From JAIVJN01 sp036732565 (GTDB lineage Bacteria > Acidobacteriota > Vicinamibacteria > Vicinamibacterales > UBA2999), in NCBI GenBank assembly GCA_036732565.1, contig DAINCF010000069.1:1-19195 (forward strand): a stretch of 19,195 nt of DNA. Direction: 5' to 3'. A program made the translations under genes and the position numbers. Shown here one piece after another: positions 1 to 7,143 of this stretch (its first letter is position 1; every line of letters begins with the position of its first letter). The notes beneath the pieces are model-generated. The model was not told the origin of the DNA. It saw nothing but the letters and a program-made list of their open reading frames with translations, and ran no database searches.

Positions 1-31
1 CGGCCCCTGTAGATATCGAACGTACATCCCA

Positions 32-967
32 CTAGAGGCTCGCCCCTCCGTACCTGAAGGCCAGCGTCGCCACGTCAATGATGTCGTCGGCCCGGACGGT
101 CGCGCCCAATCCGTTCTCGTCGATGCGATGCGCGGTGTAGCCGAGCCTGGCGAGCTCGCCGAGCAAGGCGTCAGGGCCGACGCCCGAGACGCGGCGGAGC
201 TGCTCTGGATGCACCTCGGCGATGAGCACCGGGTGATCGGCCTCCAACAGGCGTCGCGCGCCGGCGACGACGCGTGGCTCGCCGCCTTCGACATCCATCT
301 TGACGAGGCGTACGGGCCGCGGACCACGGTAGTCGTCGAGGCGCACGACCGGGACGACCTCGCTCGCCAGCGCACCGAGGCTGGGATCGGCCTCGCCGAT
401 GTAGGCGCCGCCGGTGTTGAGGGTCTCGCGCGCGAAATGCAGCGTGGCGTAGCCGGGCGTGTCGGAGACGCCGGCGCGCTCCAGCCGCAGGCGCGCGTCG
501 AATCGATTCTCGCGAATCGCCATGTCGAGCAGGTTGGCGTTTCGTCCGAGCGGCTCGAACGCGACCACGCTGCCGGGCGGCCCAACGGCCTCGGCCATGT
601 GCAGCGCGAACAGGCCGATGTGCGCGCCGACGTCGATGGCCGCGTCGCCCGCGCGCAGGACGCTCATCGCGAACTGCAGCTCGTGCCGCTCGTAGCGATC
701 CCGCAGGATGGCCAGGCCGATCACGTGATCCGACAGGTCGAGACACAGGCGCAAGCCGGACGGCAGCGGTTTGATGACGATGGTCGACTCGCTGGTCAGG
801 GCGTGGTCGGGATTCTTCAGCTTGTACTCAGCCGACGACACGAGGTCCGCCCTCAGCTCGCCGGTGGTCTTCCACGCGCGCAGCTTCGGCTGAATCGCTT
901 CTTCACTCTCGGGATCGCGATCCAGCAGCAACCGATAGGCCCACACGACGTGATCTCGAGTGATCAT
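32..967 (-). CDS. FkbM family SAM-dependent methyltransferase
   Basis: A 311-residue protein. Residues 1-55 look like the short helical domain (DUF4214-like, with AYRLLLDRDPE and SSAEYK) that often precedes FkbM or glycosyltransferase domains in polysaccharide enzymes. Residues 108-255 carry the methyltransferase fold: SAM-binding motif IDVGAHIG (111-118), the acidic strand VAFEP (135-139) and KMDVEGGE (223-230), the signature of Methyltransf_21/FkbM. Members O-methylate sugars or secondary metabolites; the substrate here cannot be read. The ATG at 967 lies 15 nt after the uvrC stop, with a G-rich stretch (AGGGGG) upstream, so it is probably cotranscribed with uvrC although no functional link is obvious. 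The TAG stop is at 32-34. Family assignment is firm; the biological role is unknown. Confidence 0.9.
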   Translation of the reverse strand: MITRDHVVWAYRLLLDRDPESEEAIQPKLRAWKTTGELRADLVSSAEYKLKNPDHALTSESTIVIKPLPSGLRLCLDLSDHVIGLAILRDRYERHELQFAMSVLRAGDAAIDVGAHIGLFALHMAEAVGPPGSVVAFEPLGRNANLLDMAIRENRFDARLRLERAGVSDTPGYATLHFARETLNTGGAYIGEADPSLGALASEVVPVVRLDDYRGPRPVRLVKMDVEGGEPRVVAGARRLLEADHPVLIAEVHPEQLRRVSGVGPDALLGELARLGYTAHRIDENGLGATVRADDIIDVATLAFRYGGASL

Positions 968-982
968 GGGGTCAGCCCCCTT

Positions 983-2791
983 TCAGTGCGAAGCGAAGAA
1001 TGCAAGCACTTGATCGGCGGCCTTGGCGCCGATCGCTGACGTCAGTTCCTCTCGCGTGGCACGACGTACGCCGGCGAGGCTCCCGAACGTCGTGAGCAAC
1101 GCTTTGCGACGTCTGGGGCCGATGCCCGGCACCGCGTCCAACTCCGATCGCAGGTCCCGCATGGTCCGCGCCCGGCGATGGAAGCTCACGGCGAACCGGT
1201 GCGCCTCGTCGCGGATGCGCTGGAGCAGCAACAGGGCCGACCCGTGACGGTCGAAGGCGATCGGCTCTTCGTGAATGCGGCTGAACACGAGCTCCTCCTT
1301 CTTCGCCAGGCCGATGGCGAAAAGGTTCGCCAGGCCGAGCGACCCCAACGCTTCGTAGGCGGCGTTCAACTGCCCCTTGCCGCCATCGATCACGATGAGA
1401 TCGGGGAACGGGCCGCCTTGGTCGAGCAAGCGTCGATACCGCCGTTCCACCACCTGTTTCATGGCGGCGAAGTCGTCGAGAAACTGGGGGCCCACGCCCT
1501 GGACGCGGAACTTCCGGTACTCGCCGCGCTTCATCCGCCCGTCCTCGCACACCACCATCGAGGCCACCGTCTCGCGTCCCTGGAACGTCGAGATGTCGAA
1601 GCACTCGATGCGCCGCGGCAGCGCGCTCAGACCGAACACCTTCTGGAGCGTCTCGAGCGCGTCGAGGTGCGCAGTGTCACGAGCGTTGAACTTCGCGCGG
1701 TAGACCAGGCCGGCGTTTCGTTGCGCCAGGTCGACCAGGCCTCGCTTGTCGCCGCGCTGGGGCACCTGCACGCGCACACGACGCTCCGCCCGCAGCGACA
1801 GCCACGTCTCGAGCACGTCGACGTCGACCGGCGGCGTCGGCAGGTGCACTTCCGGCGGCGGCACTTGATCCGTGTAGAGCTGTTCGACGATGGCCTGGAC
1901 CACTTCGTCGGCGGCATTCCCCTCGCGATTGGCGACGAGCTCGAGCCGCTCGATCACGCGACCGTTGCGCAGCAGGAACACGACCACCGCCACGCCCTCG
2001 GCGCCGATGTGGATACCGAACACGTCGCGATCGCCACCGAGCGTCGAGGTGGCCATCTTCTGCTGGCGCTCACGCACCGCCTGCACCGTCCGCATGGCAT
2101 CGCGGAGTTGCGCCGCCTCCTCGAAACGCTGGTCGGCCGCCGCGGCCATCATCCGCTCGTGCAGGTGATCGGCCAGCTCCTGGTTCCGCCCTTCGAGGAA
2201 CAACCGGGTATCGGCGACCGCGACCTGGTAGCGCTCCGCCGAACAGATCGTCGCCACGCACGGCGCCAGGCAGCGCTTGATGTCGTACTCGAGACACGGC
2301 CGTGGACGATGGCCCGTGATCACCTCGTTGCACGAGCGCATGCCGAACAATCGATGCGTCAGCGACATGGTCCGCCGCGCCAGCTTCGCTGGCAGGAACG
2401 GGCCTGCGTAGAAGTTGCCGTCGCGCTCGACCGATCGTGCCACCAGCACCCGCGGAAACGCCTCGGTGGTCGTCAACTGCAAGTAGGGATAGTTCTTGTC
2501 GTCGCGCAGCAGGATGTTGTACTTCGGCGAGCGCTGCTTGATCAGGTTGTTCTCGAGCGCCAGCGCCTCGACCACCGAGTCGGTCACGATGACGTCGACG
2601 CGGGCGATATCGTCGAGCAGCGCGTCGTGCCGGGGGCTCATGCCGTAGGCGCCGAGATAGCTGCGCACACGATCCCGCAATGCTCGCGCTTTGCCGACGT
2701 AGATGGCCTCGCCGGCGGCATTCGCGAACAGATAGACGCCCGGCTGCTCTGGCAGTCGAGCGATCTGCTCCTTGAGATCGTCAATGGGCAT
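983..2791 (-). CDS. uvrC: Excinuclease ABC subunit C
   Basis: UvrC makes both incisions around a lesion in nucleotide excision repair after UvrA/UvrB loading. The 602-residue product has the usual length and domain order. A GIY-YIG nuclease lies near residues 16-95 (GVYLF, AIYVGKARALRDRV). A cysteine cluster C154, C166, C174, C178 follows, at the spacing reported to hold an Fe-S cluster in E. coli UvrC. A UVR helix pair lies near 218-240 (RFEEAAQLRDAM). The RNase H-like second nuclease (ECFDISTFQG, DLIVIDGGKGQLNAA) and a C-terminal helix-hairpin-helix region (VPGIGPRRRKALL) complete it. The frame is open for 119 codons more, but that extension is antisense to the neighbouring plus-strand gene and has no homologous character, so the ATG at 2791 (MPIDDLKEQ) is chosen. 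uvrB is not in the window; uvrA is 7.4 kb away on the same strand. Confidence 0.97.
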   Translation of the reverse strand: MPIDDLKEQIARLPEQPGVYLFANAAGEAIYVGKARALRDRVRSYLGAYGMSPRHDALLDDIARVDVIVTDSVVEALALENNLIKQRSPKYNILLRDDKNYPYLQLTTTEAFPRVLVARSVERDGNFYAGPFLPAKLARRTMSLTHRLFGMRSCNEVITGHRPRPCLEYDIKRCLAPCVATICSAERYQVAVADTRLFLEGRNQELADHLHERMMAAAADQRFEEAAQLRDAMRTVQAVRERQQKMATSTLGGDRDVFGIHIGAEGVAVVVFLLRNGRVIERLELVANREGNAADEVVQAIVEQLYTDQVPPPEVHLPTPPVDVDVLETWLSLRAERRVRVQVPQRGDKRGLVDLAQRNAGLVYRAKFNARDTAHLDALETLQKVFGLSALPRRIECFDISTFQGRETVASMVVCEDGRMKRGEYRKFRVQGVGPQFLDDFAAMKQVVERRYRRLLDQGGPFPDLIVIDGGKGQLNAAYEALGSLGLANLFAIGLAKKEELVFSRIHEEPIAFDRHGSALLLLQRIRDEAHRFAVSFHRRARTMRDLRSELDAVPGIGPRRRKALLTTFGSLAGVRRATREELTSAIGAKAADQVLAFFASH

Positions 2792-2840
2792 CGGATAGGC
2801 TAGCGGGGCTTCGCCGTAGACGCTCCTACTATTGTAGACA
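2792..2840. promoter_or_regulatory. Divergent promoter region between uvrC and the CDP-alcohol transferase
   Basis: Only 49 bp separate the two divergent start codons. The one AT-rich island is 2827-2836 (TACTATTGTA). On the plus strand it holds the -10-like TACTAT (2827-2832). On the minus strand it holds TACAAT (2831-2836). I find no convincing -35 hexamer for either. A plus-strand transcript starting 6-8 nt after TACTAT would begin at or next to the ATG at 2841 and be nearly leaderless, which fits the lack of a Shine-Dalgarno sequence there. Confidence 0.35.
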
Positions 2841-3608
2841 ATGACCCTGACCGGCCAGATTGGCGCGCTCTGTATGCTTCCGCTGCGCGCCATCATCAAC
2901 CTGAGCGTCGCGCTTGGCATCCACCCCAACATCCTCACGCTCGTCGGCGTCCTCATCAACGTGGTGGCCGCGTGGGCGCTGGCCGAGGACCGCTTCGTGT
3001 TGGCCGGCGTGATCATGATCGCCGCCAACATCTTCGACTTCATCGACGGCAAGGTTGCGCACATCACCGGCACGCAGTCGCAGTTCGGCGCGTTCTGGGA
3101 CTCCACGCTCGATCGCTTCTCGGACCTCGCGCTGTTCACCGGTCTCATCTGGCTCTACTCCACGCTCGGCCGGCAGGACTACGTGCTCGTCGCCACGCTC
3201 GCGCTCATCTTCTCCATCATGACCAGCTACGCGCGGGCGCGGGCCGAGTCGCTGATCGAGAAGTGCAAGGTGGGCTTCATGGAGCGGCCCGAGCGGATCG
3301 TGCTGTTCATGATCGGCGCGTTCACCGATCGCATGGCCGGCGTGCTGTGGGTGATTCTCTCGCTCTCGATCGTCACCGTCGCCAACCGCATCTACTACAC
3401 CTACCTGGTGCTCAATCAGAAGCCGATGCCGTCGACGGGCGGCCCGATGGGGGTGTTCTGGCGGGCGTTCTTCTGGCGGGACGAACGGGCAACGCTGGCG
3501 TACGACGTGTGGGTGGTGACGATTCTGGCGTTCGTGTGGCTGACGCCACCGGACTGGCTGCGGGATCCAACAGCGGCCGGGCTGGGGATGCTCGGCCGCC
3601 TTTTATAG
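2841..3608 (+). CDS. CDP-alcohol phosphatidyltransferase family protein
   Basis: An integral membrane enzyme of 255 residues that should transfer a phosphatidyl group from a CDP-activated lipid to an alcohol, releasing CMP. The family signature is seen at residues 66-91: D66, D69-G70, A73, G83, D87 and D91, with the usual spacing. The segment DSTLDRFSD resembles the inositol-phosphate and related branch more than PgsA or PssA, but the acceptor alcohol cannot be assigned. Hydrophobic segments follow near residues 30-65, 95-130 and 150-195. One oddity is that the signature Arg (A-R) is His74. The start fits the conserved beginning (LSVALGIHPNILTLVGV near 21-37). There is no Shine-Dalgarno sequence, which suggests a leaderless message. 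It is convergent with ku. Confidence 0.88.
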   Translation: MTLTGQIGALCMLPLRAIINLSVALGIHPNILTLVGVLINVVAAWALAEDRFVLAGVIMIAANIFDFIDGKVAHITGTQSQFGAFWDSTLDRFSDLALFTGLIWLYSTLGRQDYVLVATLALIFSIMTSYARARAESLIEKCKVGFMERPERIVLFMIGAFTDRMAGVLWVILSLSIVTVANRIYYTYLVLNQKPMPSTGGPMGVFWRAFFWRDERATLAYDVWVVTILAFVWLTPPDWLRDPTAAGLGMLGRLL

Positions 3609-3694
3609 CCTTGTGGCCGGCCTCACGGCCTGCGCGACTGCACGCTTTTGCCTGATTCAACGGTCGATTGCTCGGCCCCACACCGCTTTCGTCA
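3609..3694. other. Convergent gap with a small GC hairpin
   Basis: This 86 bp stretch lies between the stops of the CDP-alcohol transferase and ku. Positions 3615-3630 form a short stem (GGCCG and CGGCC with a 6-nt loop), followed by no clear T-tract. It may act as a weak bidirectional terminator or be a degenerate member of the intergenic repeats. Nothing else is seen here. Confidence 0.25.
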
Positions 3695-4570
3695 TCAGGA
3701 AGCCTTTCGTTTTTTCGCGGCCACCTTGTGGGCCACGACCTTGTCTTTCTTTTCGGTCTTCTCGGCCTCCACTTTAGCCGGTTTTTTTTTGCCCTCGCTC
3801 ACGCGATCCAAGCTCTTCCGTAGGGCTTCCATCAAATCGACGACCTTGGGCGGCGCTTCTTCGGTCGGCGCCACGATCTCCTCGCCCGACACCTTGGCGT
3901 CGATCACCCGCCGCAGCCCCTCCTGGTATTCGTCCTTGTAATCCTTCAGGTCGAGCTCACCCTCGTAGCTCTCGATGACCTGGCGCGCCAGCTTCATCTC
4001 CGCCGGGTTCACCTTGCCGCGCACCTCGCGGAGCTCGTCGATCTGATCGATGGTGCGAATCTCGGCGGCGTGATGCAGCGTGTACATCACCAGGCCTTGC
4101 TTGTGGGGCTTCACGCCGACCAGATACTCGCGCCCGTGAATCGCCACCTTCCCGATGCCGACCTTGCCCTGCATGCCGTCGCGCATCACCGCGTAGGCGT
4201 CCGACGCCATCGCGCCGTCCGGCGCCAGGTAGTAGGCCTTCTCGACATACATCGGATCGATCGCGTCGCTGTCCGTGAACTGCACCAGGTTGATGATCTT
4301 CGTCGACTCTGTGCGCACGCTCGAGATCTCTTCGTCCGAGACGATGACCCAGCGGCTCTTCTCGAACTGGTAGCCCTTGACGATCTCGTCGTTGGTCACC
4401 TCGCGCTCGCAGTGCGGGCACCACTTCTTCTGCTGAATCTTGGTCTGGCATTCCTCGTGGAGCTGGTTGAAGGAGATCGTGGCGCTGCTCTCGGTCGCCG
4501 GATACACCTTCACGGGGATGTTGACCAGGCTGACCTTGAGGTAGCCTTTCCAAGTCGGTCGTGGGGCCAT
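3695..4570 (-). CDS. ku: Ku protein, non-homologous end joining
   Basis: Bacterial Ku homodimers form a ring on double-strand break ends and recruit ligase LigD. The 291-residue product begins MAPRPTWKGYLKVSLVNIPV, typical of the family. The central Ku beta-barrel includes the Cys-rich segment with C41, C51 and C54 (KKWCPHC). After about residue 255 there is a Lys-rich low-complexity tail (GKKKPAK to KKRKAS), of the type known to aid DNA threading and LigD interaction. The frame is open for 13 more codons (MVAQAFRPAKRSA), but these are read out of an intergenic repeat. The ATG at 4570 has AGGAG four bases upstream and is preferred. Nine A residues in a row (complement of 3782-3790) encode the KKK of the tail. 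No ligD lies in the window. It probably ends the efp-tdk-membrane protein unit. Confidence 0.95.
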   Translation of the reverse strand: MAPRPTWKGYLKVSLVNIPVKVYPATESSATISFNQLHEECQTKIQQKKWCPHCEREVTNDEIVKGYQFEKSRWVIVSDEEISSVRTESTKIINLVQFTDSDAIDPMYVEKAYYLAPDGAMASDAYAVMRDGMQGKVGIGKVAIHGREYLVGVKPHKQGLVMYTLHHAAEIRTIDQIDELREVRGKVNPAEMKLARQVIESYEGELDLKDYKDEYQEGLRRVIDAKVSGEEIVAPTEEAPPKVVDLMEALRKSLDRVSEGKKKPAKVEAEKTEKKDKVVAHKVAAKKRKAS

Positions 4571-4582
4571 GGCACTCCTCTT

Positions 4583-4607
4583 GGCAGGCCTGAAGGCCTG
4601 CGCTACC
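4583..4607. repeat. Short palindromic repeat, family A (AGGCCTGAAGGCCT core)
   Basis: The core AGGCCTGAAGGCCT is a near-perfect palindrome and is followed by GCGCTAC. The same sequence occurs as an inverted pair at 16327-16410. It lies just upstream of the ku Shine-Dalgarno sequence and produces the spurious N-terminal extension of the ku frame. Confidence 0.8.
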
Positions 4608-4631
4608 AATCATCACACGCTATTCCGGGCG

Positions 4632-5195
4632 TCAGACGCTATCACGAACGTCGCGATCGCCGAGATGCAGTCCGGGGCCGCCTTCGAACATGATGGTGTA
4701 GGTCGCGATCTTCTCACGCAACAGCACGCGCACCTGGCCCAGGAGCGGGCCCGGCACCGCCAACCGACGAGCCGTCGCCCCACGGCTCGAGACGACGATC
4801 AGCGTCGGACGCTCGCCTTCCTTCCAGCTCAGCCCACCGATGTGCGAGTACGAGATGAAGCCGGTGTCCGTCCAGATGCCATCGGCGTAAAAGCCCCGCT
4901 TGATGCGGGTCGACAACGGCACTGCGTAGCCGAAGTAGAGGAACATCATGAAATCGCCGAAAATGGCCGGCCCAGAGTCGGGCTGCCGGAAGACCTTGAA
5001 CAGCAGCAGGGCGCCCAGCATCACGCCAATCGCCAGGTTCAGGCCGTAGTACGGCGGTTTCGGCGCGGGCCAGACGAGCCCGGCGCTCGAGCGCCGACGA
5101 GCCCAACGGACGAGCTCGATGCCCGCGCGCAGGTTCGCGATCAGGAACCCGAGGCCGAGGAGGAAGAGGACTTGAGGAAGCAGATCGGTCAGCAT
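4632..5195 (-). CDS. Small membrane protein of unknown function
   Basis: A 187-residue protein not assigned to a characterised family. Three hydrophobic segments are visible: residues 4-21, about 50-67 and about 77-96. The C-terminal half is soluble and probably beta-rich: residues 99-150 contain the pattern FYADGIWTDTGFISYSHI followed by LSWKEGE. This resembles the small PH-like or DUF5673-type domain attached to membrane helices in other bacterial proteins; that resemblance is a judgement by eye. It starts 25 nt after the tdk stop and ends 61 nt before the ku start, so it is likely in the same transcription unit. Coding use is like that of its neighbours, with no sign of damage. Confidence 0.75.
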   Translation of the reverse strand: MLTDLLPQVLFLLGLGFLIANLRAGIELVRWARRRSSAGLVWPAPKPPYYGLNLAIGVMLGALLLFKVFRQPDSGPAIFGDFMMFLYFGYAVPLSTRIKRGFYADGIWTDTGFISYSHIGGLSWKEGERPTLIVVSSRGATARRLAVPGPLLGQVRVLLREKIATYTIMFEGGPGLHLGDRDVRDSV

Positions 5196-5220
5196 CGTGC
5201 AGCCACCCTCTCCGCTTCAA

Positions 5221-5865
5221 TTATCGCTTGCGCGCGACCTTCGGCGCCACGTCCGCATCCGGATCCACCACATCCGGCTCGGCGACATCCGCGCGGACGC
5301 TCCACAGCGTCGGATCGAAACAGCGCCGGCAGCGCGCTTCGTAGGTCCCCTGCGCGCCGAGCAGCACACGATCCTGACTCGTCACCAGGCGCTGGGTGTG
5401 GTTGGCGGGGTTGCCGCAGACCACGCAGATGGCGCGCGTCTTGGTGATGAACTCCGCGATCGCCAGCAGTTGCGGCATCGGCTCGAACGGCTTACCCAGA
5501 TAATCCTGATCGAGGCCGGCCACGATCACGCGCACGCCGCGATTGGCCAGCGTCGTACACGCGGCCGGCAGGTCCGCATCGAAGAACTGCCCTTCGTCGA
5601 TGCCGACGACCTCGGTTTCCGGCAGCACCAGCGCGAGTAGCTCCGCGGCCGTGCGTGCGTTCTGCGACGGGATTCTCAGCTCGCTGTGCGAGACGATTTG
5701 ACTTTCACCGTAGCGCGTGTCCACCGCCGGCTTGAAGATCTGGACGCGCTGCTTGGCGATCTGCGCACGGCGCAAGCGGCGGATGAGCTCCTCGCTCTTG
5801 CCGCTGAACATGCTGCCGACGATCACCTCGATCCACCCGACAGGTGGAGTGCGGACTACGTCCAT
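5221..5865 (-). CDS. tdk: Thymidine kinase
   Basis: Type II thymidine kinase, which phosphorylates thymidine to dTMP in the salvage pathway. The 214 residues include the P-loop GSMFSGKS (17-24), the Walker B-like VVGIDEGQFF with predicted catalytic Glu91, a lasso region near 170-178 (GAQGTYEAR) and a zinc-binding set C147, C150, C179, C182. In many homologues the last ligand is a His, so the CRRC ending is a mild variation. The tail after residue 190 (EPDVVDPDADVAPK) is acidic and low in complexity. It follows efp by 64 bp, a gap occupied by a palindromic repeat, and precedes the membrane protein by 25 bp. Confidence 0.96.
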   Translation of the reverse strand: MDVVRTPPVGWIEVIVGSMFSGKSEELIRRLRRAQIAKQRVQIFKPAVDTRYGESQIVSHSELRIPSQNARTAAELLALVLPETEVVGIDEGQFFDADLPAACTTLANRGVRVIVAGLDQDYLGKPFEPMPQLLAIAEFITKTRAICVVCGNPANHTQRLVTSQDRVLLGAQGTYEARCRRCFDPTLWSVRADVAEPDVVDPDADVAPKVARKR

Positions 5866-5886
5866 GGATGCTGTGTCCTCGTCACC

Positions 5887-5914
5887 GTAGGGCCGGTTCG
5901 TGAACCGCCCCTAC
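5887..5914. repeat. Short palindromic repeat, family B (GGTTCGTGAACC core)
   Basis: This 28 bp imperfect palindrome opens with GTAG and closes with CTAC around a GGTTCG/CGAACC-type core. A second copy lies at 13797-13824. It sits in the 64 bp gap between efp and tdk. Confidence 0.8.
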
Positions 5915-5929
5915 CGCGATGAGTGGTGT

Positions 5930-6496
5930 CTAGGCCCGCGACAAATATTCCCCAGTTTCCGTGTTCACGCGGACGACCTCGCCCTCGCCCACGAACGGCG
6001 GCACCTGGACGACGACGCCGGTTTCGAGGGTAGCGGGTTTCATCTGGTTGGTGGCGGTCGCGCCCTTGATGGCGGGGACCGTCTCCACGACCTTCAAGTC
6101 CACGGTCTGCGGCAGCTCGATGCCGACCGGCTCGACGCCGTAGAACTCGACGCGAATCGTCATCTCCGGCTTGAGAAACCCGACTGAATCGCCAAGGATC
6201 TCCGCGGTCATGTTCACCTGGTCGTAAGTCGCCGTGTCCATGAAGTGGTAGCCGTCACCGTCCGAGTAGAGGAATTGCATCTCTTTCTCGTCGAGCGTCG
6301 CCCGCTCGATGACGTCTTCCGACCGCAGCTTCTGCTCCGCCATCGCCTGGTTCCGGAGGTTCCGGGCCTTGACGCGCACGAACCCGCGCAGGTTGCCAGG
6401 GGTGACGTGCATGAGGTCGTGAATGCGATAGAGGTCACCATCCAGCTTGATGATCATCCCGCGCTTGAGGCGTGTGGCGAGCAGCGTATCGGCCAT
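5930..6496 (-). CDS. efp: Elongation factor P
   Basis: EF-P binds ribosomes stalled on polyproline and promotes peptide bond formation. The 188 residues cover the three beta-barrel domains: the N-terminal KOW-like domain (LKRGMIIKLDGDLYRI), the OB domain with the YSDGDGYHFMD segment, and the C-terminal domain ending TGEYLSRA. The signature IELPQTVDLKVVET to KPATLETG is intact. The domain I loop reads HVTPGNLRGF, so Asn35 aligns with Lys34 of E. coli EF-P, the residue normally beta-lysylated (or Arg in other groups). AGGGG a few bases before the ATG at 6496 supports the start. It is divergent from hsp20 across 203 bp. No EpmA, EpmB, EarP or YmfI gene is in the window. Confidence 0.97.
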   Translation of the reverse strand: MADTLLATRLKRGMIIKLDGDLYRIHDLMHVTPGNLRGFVRVKARNLRNQAMAEQKLRSEDVIERATLDEKEMQFLYSDGDGYHFMDTATYDQVNMTAEILGDSVGFLKPEMTIRVEFYGVEPVGIELPQTVDLKVVETVPAIKGATATNQMKPATLETGVVVQVPPFVGEGEVVRVNTETGEYLSRA

Positions 6497-6650
6497 GAGT
6501 CCCCTGAATTCGTTCGGTCAATCCGGTATCACTTGGCCCGCCTCCACCACCCCACCACGCACAACGCGCGTGGCGGAGACCCCGGCCGGCGGGCGGGTTG
6601 GCCAGAAAGCCGATAACTACAATGATTTCCGGCCTTCAAGCCAGCTCATG

Positions 6651-6692
6651 ATCGTAGCATACGGACCTCGAGGCGGCCAATCGTGCTACGAT
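6651..6692. promoter_or_regulatory. Inverted repeat upstream of hsp20, possible operator
   Basis: ATCGTAGCA (6651-6659) and TGCTACGAT (6684-6692) are perfect 9 bp inverted arms with a 24 bp spacer. They end 7 bp before the hsp20 GTG. The right arm overlaps a -10-like TACGAT (6687-6692). The sequence is not the CIRCE element (TTAGCACTC-N9-GAGTGCTAA) used by HrcA. An operator or a looped mRNA leader are both possible; this is inference from position. Confidence 0.4.
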
Positions 6693-6699
6693 TCCGGAC

Positions 6700-7101
6700 G
6701 TGGCATTCGCGCGCTGGGATCCGCTTCGCGACCTGCTCACCATCCAACACCGCCTCGAGCGATTCTCGTCGCCGGGCCCGCAGGGATGGATGCCGGCCGT
6801 GGACTTGTGTGAGACGAGTGATGCGTTCCTGCTGACGGCCGAGCTGCCGGGCCTCTCCCGCGATCAAATTCACATCGACGTGCACGATGGCCGGCTGACC
6901 CTGCAGGGTCGCCGCGACGCCCGCGTGCGCTGCGAACAATATCATCAGGTTGAGCGCGGTCACGGGGAGTTCTCGCGCACCTTCGCGCTGCCCCCCACGA
7001 TCGACCCGGATGGCATCACCGCCGATCTTCGAGATGGCGTGCTCACCATCATGGTCCCGAAGAGCGCCGAACATGCGCCGCGCCGCGTAACCGTCTCCTA
7101 G
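6700..7101 (+). CDS. Small heat shock protein, Hsp20/alpha-crystallin family
   Basis: An ATP-independent holdase chaperone of 133 residues. The N-terminal arm is short (MAFARWDPLRDLLTIQHRLE, the common RWDP-type start). The alpha-crystallin domain spans about residues 30-122 and ends with the conserved DGVLTIMVPK. The C-terminus RRVTVS offers a V-x-V version of the I-x-I oligomerisation motif. The start codon is GTG at 6700 with no Shine-Dalgarno sequence; the conserved N-terminus supports it. It is the first gene of a plus-strand cluster with htrA 42 bp and mscS 1.25 kb downstream, suggesting joint stress induction. Confidence 0.93.
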   Translation: MAFARWDPLRDLLTIQHRLERFSSPGPQGWMPAVDLCETSDAFLLTAELPGLSRDQIHIDVHDGRLTLQGRRDARVRCEQYHQVERGHGEFSRTFALPPTIDPDGITADLRDGVLTIMVPKSAEHAPRRVTVS

Positions 7102-7143
7102 CGAGCTCGCTCGTAGCAACTTCGCCGTCCACGGCGACGATCC

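Noticed and set aside
1178..2803. Long plus-strand open frame opposite uvrC
   Set aside because: It is fully antisense to a clear uvrC, with His/Arg/Leu-rich composition and no domain. It is a by-product of high GC codon use.
2792..3148. 119-residue N-terminal extension of UvrC
   Set aside because: It is antisense to the CDP-alcohol transferase and precedes the conserved UvrC start; it has no UvrC character.
6598..6623. Promoter TTGGCC/TACAAT upstream of hsp20
   Set aside because: The spacer is only 14 bp, too short for a standard sigma-70 type promoter.
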